Positions 25,746 to 34,870 of a DNA stretch of 64,000 nt are shown here, one piece after another (the first letter of the stretch is position 1; the number at the start of each line of letters is the position of its first letter). The DNA comes from JABURQ01 sp029243145. GTDB taxonomy: Bacteria > Planctomycetota > Planctomycetia > Planctomycetales > Planctomycetaceae. The notes under the pieces are model-generated. The model saw nothing but the letters and a program-made list of their open reading frames with translations. It was not told where the DNA came from and did no database searches. The stretch spans positions 23,029-87,028 of the forward strand of contig CBFHYX010000019.1 of the NCBI GenBank assembly GCA_965660145.1. Reading direction: 5' to 3'. Position numbers and translations under genes: made by a program.

Positions 25746-26702
25746 ATGAGACACATCGCCCGCACAAACATACAGATCACTCCAATCGCTATGGGCTGCT
25801 GGCCCATTGTTGGAATCACCAGCATCGATGTCACTCGTGAACAAAGCCTGGCCACACTCAATTCCGCATTTGAGGCGGGCATCAACTTCTTCGACACCGC
25901 TTACTGCTATGGTTATGCAGGCGAAAGCGAACAAATGATCGGACAGGTCTTTGCCGAAAAGCGTGACCAGATTGTCATCGCCTCCAAAGGGGGCATTCAC
26001 TGGAAAGACCAAAAACAAATCAAAGATGGACGACCAGAAACCATCAAACGTGAATGTGAAGAATCCCTCCAACGACTCGGCACCGATCGAATCGACCTCC
26101 ATTATCTGCACGCTCCCGATCCCAAAGTCTCCCTCACAGAGACCGCCGGAGCGTTTCAGGAATTACTGGACGAAGGCAAAATCCTCAGCGTCGGTGTCTC
26201 CAACTTCTCATTCGAGCAATTGAAGGAGTTCTCGAAAGTCCTCGTCCCTAATGCCTTCCAACCTCATTACAACATGCTGCAACGTGAGATCGAAGAAGAT
26301 CGCCTTCCTTGGTGCATCGAGAACGATGTTTCAATCATGGTCTATTGGCCGTTGATGAAAGGACTCCTAGCGGGGAAGCTGCAAAGAGATCACGAATTCG
26401 CTACCAAAGATGGCCGTCGTAAATATCCGATGTTCCACGGCGAAGAGTGGGAAAAGAATCAGAACTTCGTCGATGAGTTACGTGAGATCGCCAACGAAAC
26501 CGGACACTCGGTGCCACAAGTCGTATTGAATTGGACCATCCAGCGTACGGGTATCACCGCCGCTCTCTGCGGAGCGAAACGTCCCGAACAGATCATCGAC
26601 AATGCAGAAGCAATGACATGGGAACTGACTGCGGAACATGTTGCCCGCATCGATCAGGCCATCAAAAACCGCGGCCCGATTATCTCAAAGGCCGCGGTGT
26701 GA
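25746..26702 (+). CDS. Aldo/keto reductase
   Basis: A 318-residue NADPH-dependent (β/α)8 oxidoreductase. The catalytic tetrad is present: Asp in FFDTAYCYG, Tyr in the same segment (AYCYGYAGESE), Lys in IASKGG and His in DLHYLHAPDP. GVSNFSFEQL and a nucleotide-binding end (GAKRPEQIIDNAEA) complete the fold. The closest functional group is the general stress/tas-like AKRs, and the substrate is undefined. It has no operon partner. A possible stop-proximal small gene is on the opposite strand. Confidence 0.92.
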   Translation: MRHIARTNIQITPIAMGCWPIVGITSIDVTREQSLATLNSAFEAGINFFDTAYCYGYAGESEQMIGQVFAEKRDQIVIASKGGIHWKDQKQIKDGRPETIKRECEESLQRLGTDRIDLHYLHAPDPKVSLTETAGAFQELLDEGKILSVGVSNFSFEQLKEFSKVLVPNAFQPHYNMLQREIEEDRLPWCIENDVSIMVYWPLMKGLLAGKLQRDHEFATKDGRRKYPMFHGEEWEKNQNFVDELREIANETGHSVPQVVLNWTIQRTGITAALCGAKRPEQIIDNAEAMTWELTAEHVARIDQAIKNRGPIISKAAV

Positions 26703-26770
26703 CTGAAGTAGGAATACAAGTCGTTTTATGGGCTGACGAAAAGATACTCCGCAATGGAAGAAACTGGGAG

Positions 26771-27013
26771 TTAATAGCTCCAGTACTGGCAGTTCTCGTA
26801 GCAAAACCAGAATCGAACCTCGGCCCGAATGAGACAGATATTAAAATTGCGGTCTGAGAGACCTACGCAGTTACGAGACTCCATATTGAATGAATTCAGG
26901 CACCGATTCTCACAAATCTCCCCGCGACTCCATGCTGACTGATGAACTGATCCTGCCATCAGAATTAATGTCAACAAAACAACGGACAATCGGATCATAA
27001 ACAGTCTGCGCAT
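26771..27013 (-). CDS. Small secreted six-cysteine protein (twin CX3C)
   Basis: An 80-residue protein with a signal peptide (LSVVLLTLILMAGSVHQSAWS) and a mature part of about 50 residues containing six cysteines at 34, 38, 49, 60, 71 and 75. The spacing is C-x3-C-x10-C-x10-C-x10-C-x3-C, which is symmetric and suggests a helical hairpin closed by disulfides. No family is recognised. The start has AGGGGAA upstream and overlaps the last 19 bases of the truncated kinase, so the two are likely translated together. An ATG five codons later is an alternative start. Confidence 0.6.
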   Translation of the reverse strand: MRRLFMIRLSVVLLTLILMAGSVHQSAWSRGEICENRCLNSFNMESRNCVGLSDRNFNICLIRAEVRFWFCYENCQYWSY

Positions 27014-27771
27014 AATATATTCCCCTGATTTTTAATCATTCCATCACGGCCCAGCATGATGTTTGAGAACTTAATATCACGATGCACAAGTCCTTGCTCG
27101 TGAATATATTGTAAACCTTGAGCCGCTTGACGAATCATTTCACATACATCACCAACGGAGGGCGTCCCGCATTTTTTCAGCAGCGAGGAAAGATCAATCC
27201 CGTCAACCAACTCCATGGCCAGATAATACGTTTCATCTGCTTGCCCCGCATCAAGCGCTTTGACGACTCTGGGATGATCTAACTGACCGACGGCTTGCAT
27301 TTCTCGTTGAAATCGTAAAATGGACCGCGGATGACGTGTTCGCCATTTGGGAAGCACCTTCAGGGCCACTTCTCTTTTTAAGCTTTGATGGCGGGCCCGA
27401 TAAACGGTCCCCATCCCCCCTTGTCCGATCGGCTCTAGCAACTCATAGACACCAATCGTCTGACCGGGCGTAAACTCGTTCGAGTACGACTGACGATCCG
27501 TTCGTTCTAACAGCGCTTGATCGAGCGACGCTAAAGCAATGCCGCGCACGGCTCGTTCGCATTCTGGCTCACGTATAATTTCCAAGCCCCGACTCGGTTC
27601 GCCTTCCTGCAAAACACGAACATACCCATCCAACTCATCCATCAAATGATGAATCGTGGGCATCTGCCGACTACTGTCGAGACCGCGTTCGCGGAGCTCG
27701 TCCAGCTCAGAGAGCCCTTCGATGAGTTGATCGTTTTCAGGGTTCATAAATTCAGGTTCGTCTTGATTCAT
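26995..27771 (-). CDS. Serine/threonine protein kinase, truncated within the catalytic domain
   Basis: A 258-residue protein with the Hanks-type N-lobe: glycine loop IGQGGMGTVYRA (115-126), ATP-binding Lys138 in VALKVLPKW and catalytic HRDIKFSN (230-237). It then ends after GMIKNQGNILCADCL. The DFG Asp, activation loop, APE and C-lobe helices are missing, so it should be catalytically dead. The usual HRDxKPSN has Phe instead of Pro. GGGAAAG precedes ATG 27771. In planctomycetes this kinase type normally continues for several hundred residues and pairs with the ECF sigma factor just upstream, as here. It reads as a decayed or replaced kinase; retention as a pseudokinase cannot be excluded. Confidence 0.85.
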   Translation of the reverse strand: MNQDEPEFMNPENDQLIEGLSELDELRERGLDSSRQMPTIHHLMDELDGYVRVLQEGEPSRGLEIIREPECERAVRGIALASLDQALLERTDRQSYSNEFTPGQTIGVYELLEPIGQGGMGTVYRARHQSLKREVALKVLPKWRTRHPRSILRFQREMQAVGQLDHPRVVKALDAGQADETYYLAMELVDGIDLSSLLKKCGTPSVGDVCEMIRQAAQGLQYIHEQGLVHRDIKFSNIMLGRDGMIKNQGNILCADCL

Positions 27772-27997
27772 AATCTTTCCCAAAACAAACGCACGTCTGT
27801 TCTTGGAATGGAACTGACTAGGTTGAATCCAGTCACACACCCCAAGAACGAAAACGCGTTGGTCGAAAAATAGAAATGAGGTGAAGTTTCGTCGAAAAGA
27901 AGGACGAATCAGAGTTCTCAGAAGGAAAACTCACAAGAGGGATAACACTGCACCGCGGACTCACTATAAATTAGACAAACCACATGACTTCATAAAC

Positions 27998-28582
27998 TTA
28001 CAGCCTGCCGAGTTCTTCTTTCAAACGCTTGAGAACTCGGAATTTGGCGTGTCGCACCGAAGATTCGGTAATTTTCAGAGATTCTGCAATTGATGCGGCG
28101 GATTCGTTCTGAATCGCCATACGCCAGAATGCGGACCAGGTACTCTCCTGAAAATCATCCCGAATCATTTCCAAAGCACGATGCAAGAGAAGCAGTTCGC
28201 TCTCATCCTGTTGATTTTGCTGCGAAGACGAATCCTTCAAGGGATCAGGGATCTGATCAAACATCAGTTGAGCATCACTTCCGCCTCGAGCATGAAGCAA
28301 TTGCGCGTCTTTTCGCCAACGATCCCGAAACACATTCTTGGTGACGATCAACAACCAACCCCGAAAATTGCCAGAGCTGTAGCCATCAATCCGTTTCCAT
28401 AAGGTATGAAAGACATCTTGAGCCAGATCCGAGGCATCATCGGGATTCAGGCCGAATTGTCGTCCCCAGTAATAAACGAGCGGACCGTAGAGATTGGCAA
28501 ATCGTTTCCACGCAGCGGGATCCTGCAATTGAACCTGTTCGATCAGAGCAGAGGAATTTGAAAATGTGTCTTGCACGGACAT
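27998..28582 (-). CDS. ECF-type RNA polymerase sigma factor
   Basis: A 194-residue sigma-70 family protein: region 2 (WKRFANLYGPLVYYWGRQFGLNPDDASDLAQDVFHTLWKRI, then FRGWLLIVTKNVFRDRWRK) and region 4 (WRMAIQNESAASIAESLKITESSVRHAKFRVLKRLKEEL). It matches the planctomycete ECF group found beside Ser/Thr kinases. ATG 28582 is supported by GAGGT seven bases upstream. The kinase gene follows 227 bases downstream on the same strand. Loss of kinase function could leave the sigma factor without its usual control. Confidence 0.9.
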   Translation of the reverse strand: MSVQDTFSNSSALIEQVQLQDPAAWKRFANLYGPLVYYWGRQFGLNPDDASDLAQDVFHTLWKRIDGYSSGNFRGWLLIVTKNVFRDRWRKDAQLLHARGGSDAQLMFDQIPDPLKDSSSQQNQQDESELLLLHRALEMIRDDFQESTWSAFWRMAIQNESAASIAESLKITESSVRHAKFRVLKRLKEELGRL

Positions 28583-28793
28583 CAGGGAACCTCGGAACCG
28601 AGAATCTTCACACACTCTGAAACATACCTGCTCAGACAACTCGCCACAATATCGACTTGGAGACATGGAAGTCTTTTATCACAATGTAAGTGACTGTCGG
28701 TGAAACCGATCTCCCAAGAAAAGCAAGGCTTGTTTCGAGGATGAGACATTGCAAAAGAAAGGTATCAAAGTATATCTCTTTTAAACCGCGCAT

Positions 28794-28827
28794 AAAAAAA
28801 CAGGGACCGGCATCACGCCGGCCCCCG
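28794..28827 (-). terminator. Terminator of the DUF11 protein gene
   Basis: On the minus strand a GC-rich stem (GGCCGGC / GCCGGTCC, one mismatch) around GTGAT is followed by seven T residues. It lies about 35 bases after the stop at 28863. Confidence 0.88.
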
Positions 28828-28862
28828 TTCTCTCGGGTCTGTTTCGTCGAACGATCTTACGA

Positions 28863-30794
28863 TCACTCGCCGTAGTATTTGGTCAACTCCTCGAAGATGA
28901 GCGGCTCTTGAATCGAGTCACTGGCGAGGCGGGCTCGGAACCGGCGATTACCGGCAGATGAACCTTTGACCTGAATCTGGTAAGTTACTTCCTGATTCGG
29001 TTTCAAATTCTGAACCGAGCGGAAGAAGACAATTCCTTTTTCGACCACATGATCCGATGGACCTTTGGCGGAGACAAATTTCACGCCTTCTGGCAGTTCA
29101 AACGCGACACCGACATTACCGGCTGCAATCGATCCACCATTCTTGACGCGAATCTCATAGGCGTTATCAGCACCGACTTCGACGGGATCGTCGAGGTCCA
29201 CAATTTCGAGTGACAAGGCAGCCTTTCCTTCAACTCGTGTCTCGAGTTCGGCAATGGCTTGGGCTCCCTGTTCGGAGACTACGGCGACTTCGTGAGTGAA
29301 GTTACCAAAGTTGACTGCCACCAATTCCACAGAGATTTCCTGTTTGTCGCCAGGTTTCATTTCACCCAGGAACCAGTCAATCACGCGTGATTGTGCATCG
29401 TACTTACCGTTACTACCGGCTTTGACAAATTCAAACCCGTTGGGAAGTCGATGACGAAGACGAACATTTTCAGAGACTGCTGTACCATCATTCTCGACGT
29501 GCAAGGTGTAAACTCCTTGACGACCTTTGTATCGCAGTCCCGGTCCATCGAGTTTCAACGCCAAGCTGGGAGCAGCCACCATCAGGTTGACCGTTTCCAA
29601 TTTTCGCAGGCTGTTGGATGATTCCGCAGCCAGTTTAATTTTCTGATCGCCACCTTCGATAGCGGCCAGTGCCAATCGTACTTCGCGAACTTCACCCGCT
29701 TCGAGCGAACCAATTTCCATTAAGAGTCGCTCACCGCGTGGGTGTTTGAGTCCTTGAGGAATCAGAGCTTCCAGCGTGACATCGCGAGCGGTACCAGTTC
29801 CCGTGTTGGCAATTTTGATCACGTGAGCAACCGGCTCACCAATCAACACTTTTTCTGGCCCTTCGACGGTGACGCCGATCATTGGTTCCGACACCACGAA
29901 CTTACCAGCAGTTTGTCCCGTGAATCGAACTTTCGAAGAGAGTTCGATTTCCCCGCGACGGCTGGGAATCAATTTGACAGACAGTTTCTGTTGAGCACCT
30001 GGATCGAGCGAGCTCAATTTCCAGGTGACACGATCATCTGCCGAGTTTGGTTTGGGACGAGCCGCAGTCAAGCGGACGGTTTGAGGGAAGAAGGCATCGA
30101 CTTCGATTTCTTCGACCGTCACGTCGCCGTTGTTTTTGACAACCAGATCAAAGGCACATTCCTCACCGACCATGATTTCCCCTTGTGGTATCCATTCGAC
30201 GGAAACATTCGGGTTTTGGGCAGTGGCTTGTGGAGTGGCGAGAGGATTCTGTGATGCGAGATCCAATTTTTCAATCGACTGAGTCGCTTTCACCTGGATG
30301 ATATTTTCATCCCTCTTCGCTCCCTTGCGAGAGTAAGTGGCGTGAATCACGTTTCCGCCAGCAGGATTGACGACACCATCTTTCTTCTCAACTTCGTGAA
30401 TAGCCGGCTTGGCTTCCAGTTCGTGAGAGGCTTGAATGATGATGCTCTTTTGCGGTTGAGCAAACACGCTCTGCACTTCCGACCGCGTGAATTTCTCAAC
30501 GGGCGGTTCAGGTGCGGTTTTTTTCTCCGCTGCGTTCTGCTCCACTGTTTTTATCTCCACAGTGGGAGCGACCACAATTGGAGTCACCGATTTCTCAGGG
30601 GCTTCTTCGACTTTCGTGCGATTCCCTGGAGCCAATGGGTGATCGGCGGGGATCTTTTCCGATCCCTGTGAAGACTCAAGTGCCGCTTTTCTCAACCGTT
30701 CATAGGTTGAACTGGCTGGCTGAGCCGTCAGTATTGAGGTGGAAACACACAATGCGGTTCCCGTGACTAGAATTTTTTTCCAGCAGATCATCAT
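28863..30794 (-). CDS. Secreted DUF11 (OmcB-like) repeat protein
   Basis: A 643-residue exported protein: a signal peptide (ILVTGTALCVSTSILTAQ), a ~150-residue charged spacer, then four or five repeats of the DUF11/COG1361 type, each with ...VVKNNGDVTVEEIEVDAFFP, VIKIANTGTGTARDVTLEALIP, HVENDGTAVSENVRLRHRLP and IRVKNGGSIAAGNVGVAFELP. The DUF11 fold is the one used by chlamydial OmcB; Chlamydiae and Planctomycetes share the PVC superphylum. Unlike OmcB the repeats here are poor in cysteine. It is probably an envelope or matrix protein. A strong terminator follows. No partner gene is adjacent. Confidence 0.85.
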   Translation of the reverse strand: MMICWKKILVTGTALCVSTSILTAQPASSTYERLRKAALESSQGSEKIPADHPLAPGNRTKVEEAPEKSVTPIVVAPTVEIKTVEQNAAEKKTAPEPPVEKFTRSEVQSVFAQPQKSIIIQASHELEAKPAIHEVEKKDGVVNPAGGNVIHATYSRKGAKRDENIIQVKATQSIEKLDLASQNPLATPQATAQNPNVSVEWIPQGEIMVGEECAFDLVVKNNGDVTVEEIEVDAFFPQTVRLTAARPKPNSADDRVTWKLSSLDPGAQQKLSVKLIPSRRGEIELSSKVRFTGQTAGKFVVSEPMIGVTVEGPEKVLIGEPVAHVIKIANTGTGTARDVTLEALIPQGLKHPRGERLLMEIGSLEAGEVREVRLALAAIEGGDQKIKLAAESSNSLRKLETVNLMVAAPSLALKLDGPGLRYKGRQGVYTLHVENDGTAVSENVRLRHRLPNGFEFVKAGSNGKYDAQSRVIDWFLGEMKPGDKQEISVELVAVNFGNFTHEVAVVSEQGAQAIAELETRVEGKAALSLEIVDLDDPVEVGADNAYEIRVKNGGSIAAGNVGVAFELPEGVKFVSAKGPSDHVVEKGIVFFRSVQNLKPNQEVTYQIQVKGSSAGNRRFRARLASDSIQEPLIFEELTKYYGE

Positions 30795-31073
30795 GATCGC
30801 TCCTTCCCGAGAGGTTGGATCAGCCGATGGCTAATACCGTGTATCAATTGTCTATTGCTGATAGGGTGTATTCGTTAAAAATGAGTTCCCGCCACTGCGC
30901 GAAGCAGGCTCTTTCGTTTTATCGGTTGTTCCGACTCGGCAACATCAACCGATTTGGTAAGATTTTCCGATTTTGACGGTTTTAAGCGGGACAATCAGTC
31001 TCAGACAGCCCTATCCTAAATAACGTATCCTCATTGAATAATTTGACTTACGGATTATTTCAAGGAAAATGAC

Positions 31074-32768
31074 ATGTCCGGCCATGTGACTCCTCTTTAT
31101 GAATGTGATGGCGTCCAAGGCTCCGAATATGCCCGCCCGGCCCGGTTTCCACATCAAAGCCGATCAGTCCAACTCGCCAAGCATGGCATGGTGTCAACCA
31201 GCCATCCGCTCGCCGCACAAGCGGGATTAGACATTCTGAAAGCGGGAGGTAATGCGGCCGATGCCGGTGTCGCGGCGTCTGCCATGATGGGTTTGGTGGA
31301 ACCGATGAGTTGCGGCATCGGTGGTGATTTGTTTGTCATCTATTGGGACAACCAATCGAAGAAACTGACCGGACTGAATGCCAGTGGCCGATCACCAAAA
31401 AAATTGACACGCGACGTTTTCAAGCAACACAACATGTCGCAGATTCCACTCGACGGGCCATTGTCCTGGTCGGTTCCCGGATGTGTCGATGGCTGGGAAA
31501 AATTACTCGCCAGACATGGCAGCCTGGCATTGAACGAACTTCTTGCCCCCTCGATCAATACCGCCCATGAAGGCTTCCCTGTTCCCGAAGTCATTGCCGG
31601 TTATTGGGCATCCGCAGCAGACGCGCTTTCAAAGTGGACCGGTTCCACACAGACATTCTTGCCCAACGGTGCGCCTCCCACAGAAGGCACTCTCTATCGA
31701 AATCTTGAGTTAGCCGAGAGTTACCAACAAATCGCCAATCACGGAAAACTCGCCTTCTATGATGGTGCCGTCGCTGACAAAATTATCGCTGGCAACAACG
31801 AAGTCGGCGGATATCTCTCACACAACGATCTTGCCACTCACACTTCGGAATGGATCGATCCCGTCTCAACCAATTACCGTGGCTATGATGTCTGGGAGTT
31901 GCCGCCGAACGGTCAAGGGATCGCTGTTCTGGAAATGCTCAATATCATCGAACAGCACGATGTTTCGGCGATGGGACCGAAGTCGGTCGATTGGCTTCAT
32001 CTCTTCACCGAAGCCAAGAAACTCGCATTCGCCGACCGGGCACGATTTTATGCCGACATGAGTATGGCCGATGTTCCCGTCGAACAGTTAATCTCCAAAG
32101 AGTATGCAAAACGGCAAAACCAACGCATCGACAGGCAACACGCGGCAACAAATGTCGACCCCGGCGATCCACTGCTCTCATTGGGAGACACCATCTACCT
32201 GACGGTGGTCGACAAAGATGACAATTGCTGCTCGTTGATTCAATCGAACTTTCATGGCTTCGGATCGAAGATCGCGCCACCGGGAACCGGCTTTGTGATG
32301 CAGAACCGGGGGGCGTTGTTTTCTCTGGACGAAAATCATCCCAATGCTCTGGAGCCGGGCAAACGACCGTTTCATACCATCATCCCCGCAATGGTGACAA
32401 AAGATAACAAACCGTGGTTTTGTTTCGGCGTCATGGGAGGAGACATGCAGCCGCAAGGACATGTGCAGGTGCTCGTCAACATGATCGACTTCGACATGAA
32501 CGTGCAAATGGCGGGAGACCTCGCCCGTGTTTGTCATGTCGGTTCACCGACTCCCACCGGATTGCCGACAGCCAGCGGAGGAGGTGAACTTCTCGTCGAA
32601 GCAGGTATTAACGACGGTACGATTAGACAACTCGAACAACGTGGCCATCAGGTAAAACGTGCTGTCGGTGTGTTCGGCGGCTATCAGGGAATTCTCATCG
32701 ACCCGGAGACAAATGTTTTGCACGGTGCCACGGAATCCCGCAAAGATGGAGCCGTCGTCGGGTTTTGA
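31074..32768 (+). CDS. ggt: γ-Glutamyltransferase family protein
   Basis: A 564-residue Ntn-hydrolase that transfers or hydrolyses γ-glutamyl groups such as glutathione. The N-terminal AAQAGLDILKAGGNAADAGVAAS and MGLVEPMSCGIGGDLFVIYWD are family motifs. The nucleophilic Thr starts the small subunit at GDTIYLTVVDKDDN, where autoproteolysis should occur; SQG-like GGGELLVEAG and GATESRKDGAVVGF complete the small subunit. No signal peptide is evident at the chosen start, so cytoplasmic location is possible. AAGGAAA lies just upstream of ATG 31074. Some members of the family act on cephalosporins or other amides, so the substrate is not certain. Confidence 0.9.
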   Translation: MSGHVTPLYECDGVQGSEYARPARFPHQSRSVQLAKHGMVSTSHPLAAQAGLDILKAGGNAADAGVAASAMMGLVEPMSCGIGGDLFVIYWDNQSKKLTGLNASGRSPKKLTRDVFKQHNMSQIPLDGPLSWSVPGCVDGWEKLLARHGSLALNELLAPSINTAHEGFPVPEVIAGYWASAADALSKWTGSTQTFLPNGAPPTEGTLYRNLELAESYQQIANHGKLAFYDGAVADKIIAGNNEVGGYLSHNDLATHTSEWIDPVSTNYRGYDVWELPPNGQGIAVLEMLNIIEQHDVSAMGPKSVDWLHLFTEAKKLAFADRARFYADMSMADVPVEQLISKEYAKRQNQRIDRQHAATNVDPGDPLLSLGDTIYLTVVDKDDNCCSLIQSNFHGFGSKIAPPGTGFVMQNRGALFSLDENHPNALEPGKRPFHTIIPAMVTKDNKPWFCFGVMGGDMQPQGHVQVLVNMIDFDMNVQMAGDLARVCHVGSPTPTGLPTASGGGELLVEAGINDGTIRQLEQRGHQVKRAVGVFGGYQGILIDPETNVLHGATESRKDGAVVGF

Positions 32769-32787
32769 ACATGGGTAAAGCTGGTGC

Positions 32788-34053
32788 TCAATCCAACCGG
32801 ACACCGCCGAGCAGATCACCCTTCCCCGAAAAACCGGTGTAGGTTTGCTTGTCCCGACTCAATTTTAATTGGGAGACATTATCTGACTCCCACTGCAATG
32901 TGAGAGACGACCCTTTCTGTTCCCACTCCCAGTGATGATCGTAAGCTCCGAATTTTCCGTTGGAATAAAATTCGTACTCTCGTGAGCCGAGGATACGATT
33001 CTCTGCCAATCGCAGATGATTCCAAACCATTTCGACCCGAATGGGATTCAGTTCCCACTCAATCACACGGCTGTCGCGCTCTTGCAAACCTCTCAAACGA
33101 CCATCGGCATCAATCTTCAACACAACTGGACCAAGTTGATCACCATCCAACGTCAACTCGATTTCTTTTGATTCGCCAATTGTCCACGAGCCAATTTTAG
33201 ATTTTTTTTGCAAAACTTCGTAGTCAGCGGTTAGCTCATAAAAGACTGGTTTCAGTGAAACACCCCCTTTAATTTTCCGCTGCACTTCGTGAATACCGAC
33301 CACTTTTTGCAATTGGCTGATATCCGTGTAAGCGCGACTTGAAGAAGATTCGACCCAAGTGACATCCGAGACGACTCCATTAAGTCCCAACCCCGACAAA
33401 TCGCGACAATGCCCTTTGGGTTCTTCTGCAAAGTCATAAAGCAGCATGGTGTCCTTGTCGGGAAGCATTTGCTCAGCAGGAGTAAAACTACGTTCGTATT
33501 TTTTCGCTGAAGAGAATTGAACCGCATCGATCTCACCAAAAAACCGATATCCGATTCGACCCGCATCATTTCGTTGACAGCCGATCAGAAAATCGGTATC
33601 CGAGGGAATGATCGGATGTGTCAACTTAAGATTAGAATCGTTCTCCCGACCATTCACGAACAGTTTCACGCGATTTTCGTGAAAGACAATCGCAAGATGC
33701 ACACGGGCACCATTCACATAGGGGTCGTCAGAGATCAGACGACGTAATCCGCGTTCTGTCTGCACCGCCACGAGCCAAAAACCATTCGAGACACTCAACG
33801 AGAATCCTTCCGTTTTCCCGCCGACAGAATTGATATTACTGAGCACCCGCGATTGGCGATCACGAGAAACCTGGGGAGTGAGGACGACTTCTATGGTGAG
33901 AGGAGTTTTCGCTCGATAACGCAAATCGGGAATCCGCACTTCCCCTGCACGACCATCAAATTTCAAACCCGCCGAAAGCTGATCGCTCTGCATAAAAGTC
34001 AGCGTCAACAAAAAGCATATATTCAACTTCAATCCGAATAATAACGTACGCAT
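32788..34053 (-). CDS. Secreted LamG/concanavalin-like domain protein
   Basis: A 421-residue protein with a signal peptide (FGLKLNICFLLTLTFMQSDQLSA). Residues ~30-210 form a LamG-like jelly roll (FTPAEQ, GEIDAVQFSSAKKYERSFTP, RVKLFVNGRENDSN). The rest is β-rich and includes a possible binding module. The region may bind glycans or other cell-surface ligands; no catalytic motif is seen. ATG 34053 has GGTGAGG upstream. It is convergent to ggt. Function unknown. Confidence 0.75.
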   Translation of the reverse strand: MRTLLFGLKLNICFLLTLTFMQSDQLSAGLKFDGRAGEVRIPDLRYRAKTPLTIEVVLTPQVSRDRQSRVLSNINSVGGKTEGFSLSVSNGFWLVAVQTERGLRRLISDDPYVNGARVHLAIVFHENRVKLFVNGRENDSNLKLTHPIIPSDTDFLIGCQRNDAGRIGYRFFGEIDAVQFSSAKKYERSFTPAEQMLPDKDTMLLYDFAEEPKGHCRDLSGLGLNGVVSDVTWVESSSSRAYTDISQLQKVVGIHEVQRKIKGGVSLKPVFYELTADYEVLQKKSKIGSWTIGESKEIELTLDGDQLGPVVLKIDADGRLRGLQERDSRVIEWELNPIRVEMVWNHLRLAENRILGSREYEFYSNGKFGAYDHHWEWEQKGSSLTLQWESDNVSQLKLSRDKQTYTGFSGKGDLLGGVRLD

Positions 34054-34198
34054 GGCCTCACCTTTCATCGAACCAAAAAAAACATCCTGAAAGGTTCTTA
34101 CATTCCATACTTGATATTTTTTTCGAGTTCATGACTCTGTCAGGAGACTCACAGTGATACGAACCGATTCAACACAAATTCCTGTCAATCCCCTTACC

Positions 34199-34864
34199 TC
34201 ACCTCTCACCGTTGTGAGTCATCAGGACGAGTTTGTTGATGATCTCGACCACTTTGTCGGCGTCCTTCTGTTCCACTTTGACTCCTTCGATCACGCTGCG
34301 TTTGAACGCGATGGCCGCCAAGTCGGCAGAGTGCGACGTCACCGAGAGCATCAGCGATTTGTGTAGGAAGTAATAGATGATGGGAATCAGACCCAAGCCG
34401 AACACCGGCAACAGCGGGATGCCAATCACGAAGTACAGAAACGGTTTAAAATATCCCGACGCAGTGTTACTGACGGAGGACATCGGAATCATCATCATCG
34501 TCCTGCCGCTCAAGTTCGATGTCTGGAAGCGAATATGATCTCGATAGACCTCAAAGATCGTGATGGAATCGATACCAATCAGCGAGAGAAATAAATCAGC
34601 CAGTCCCGATTTCCGTCCCACAATGCGAACATATTTCCCGTCCTCTGGTGTCGTGGAATACCAGAACTCTTTGGTGGCTAAGGAGAAGGCCCGAGAATCG
34701 CGGCAATGGAATGCATGGTGGAGGCTCGCTTTTAGCAGATGAAATTTTGTGTGGAAAATGAAGCCTTCGCTCACCTGCGAACTCAGAACGAATACTTGTT
34801 CACTTACGATAATTTGAGACGCCGTAGAGAACAAGAACTTTCCCGGCAATAATCTCCCCAGCAA
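34199..34864 (-). CDS. Membrane protein of unknown function, start uncertain
   Basis: The C-terminal 150 residues look real: EDGKYVRIVGRKSGLADLFLSL, then two membrane helices (YFKPFLYFVIGIPLLPVFGLGLIPIIYYFL) and AIAFKRSVIEGVKVEQKDADKVVEIINKL, a pattern I associate with small membrane proteins of cyanobacteria and planctomycetes. No ATG lies near the start, so it begins at TTG 34864 or at an internal GTG (34807 or 34771). The first 60 residues may be non-coding. It is directly upstream of rlmN's end, on the same strand. Function not known. Confidence 0.55.
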   Translation of the reverse strand: MLGRLLPGKFLFSTASQIIVSEQVFVLSSQVSEGFIFHTKFHLLKASLHHAFHCRDSRAFSLATKEFWYSTTPEDGKYVRIVGRKSGLADLFLSLIGIDSITIFEVYRDHIRFQTSNLSGRTMMMIPMSSVSNTASGYFKPFLYFVIGIPLLPVFGLGLIPIIYYFLHKSLMLSVTSHSADLAAIAFKRSVIEGVKVEQKDADKVVEIINKLVLMTHNGER

Positions 34865-34870
34865 AGTTAC

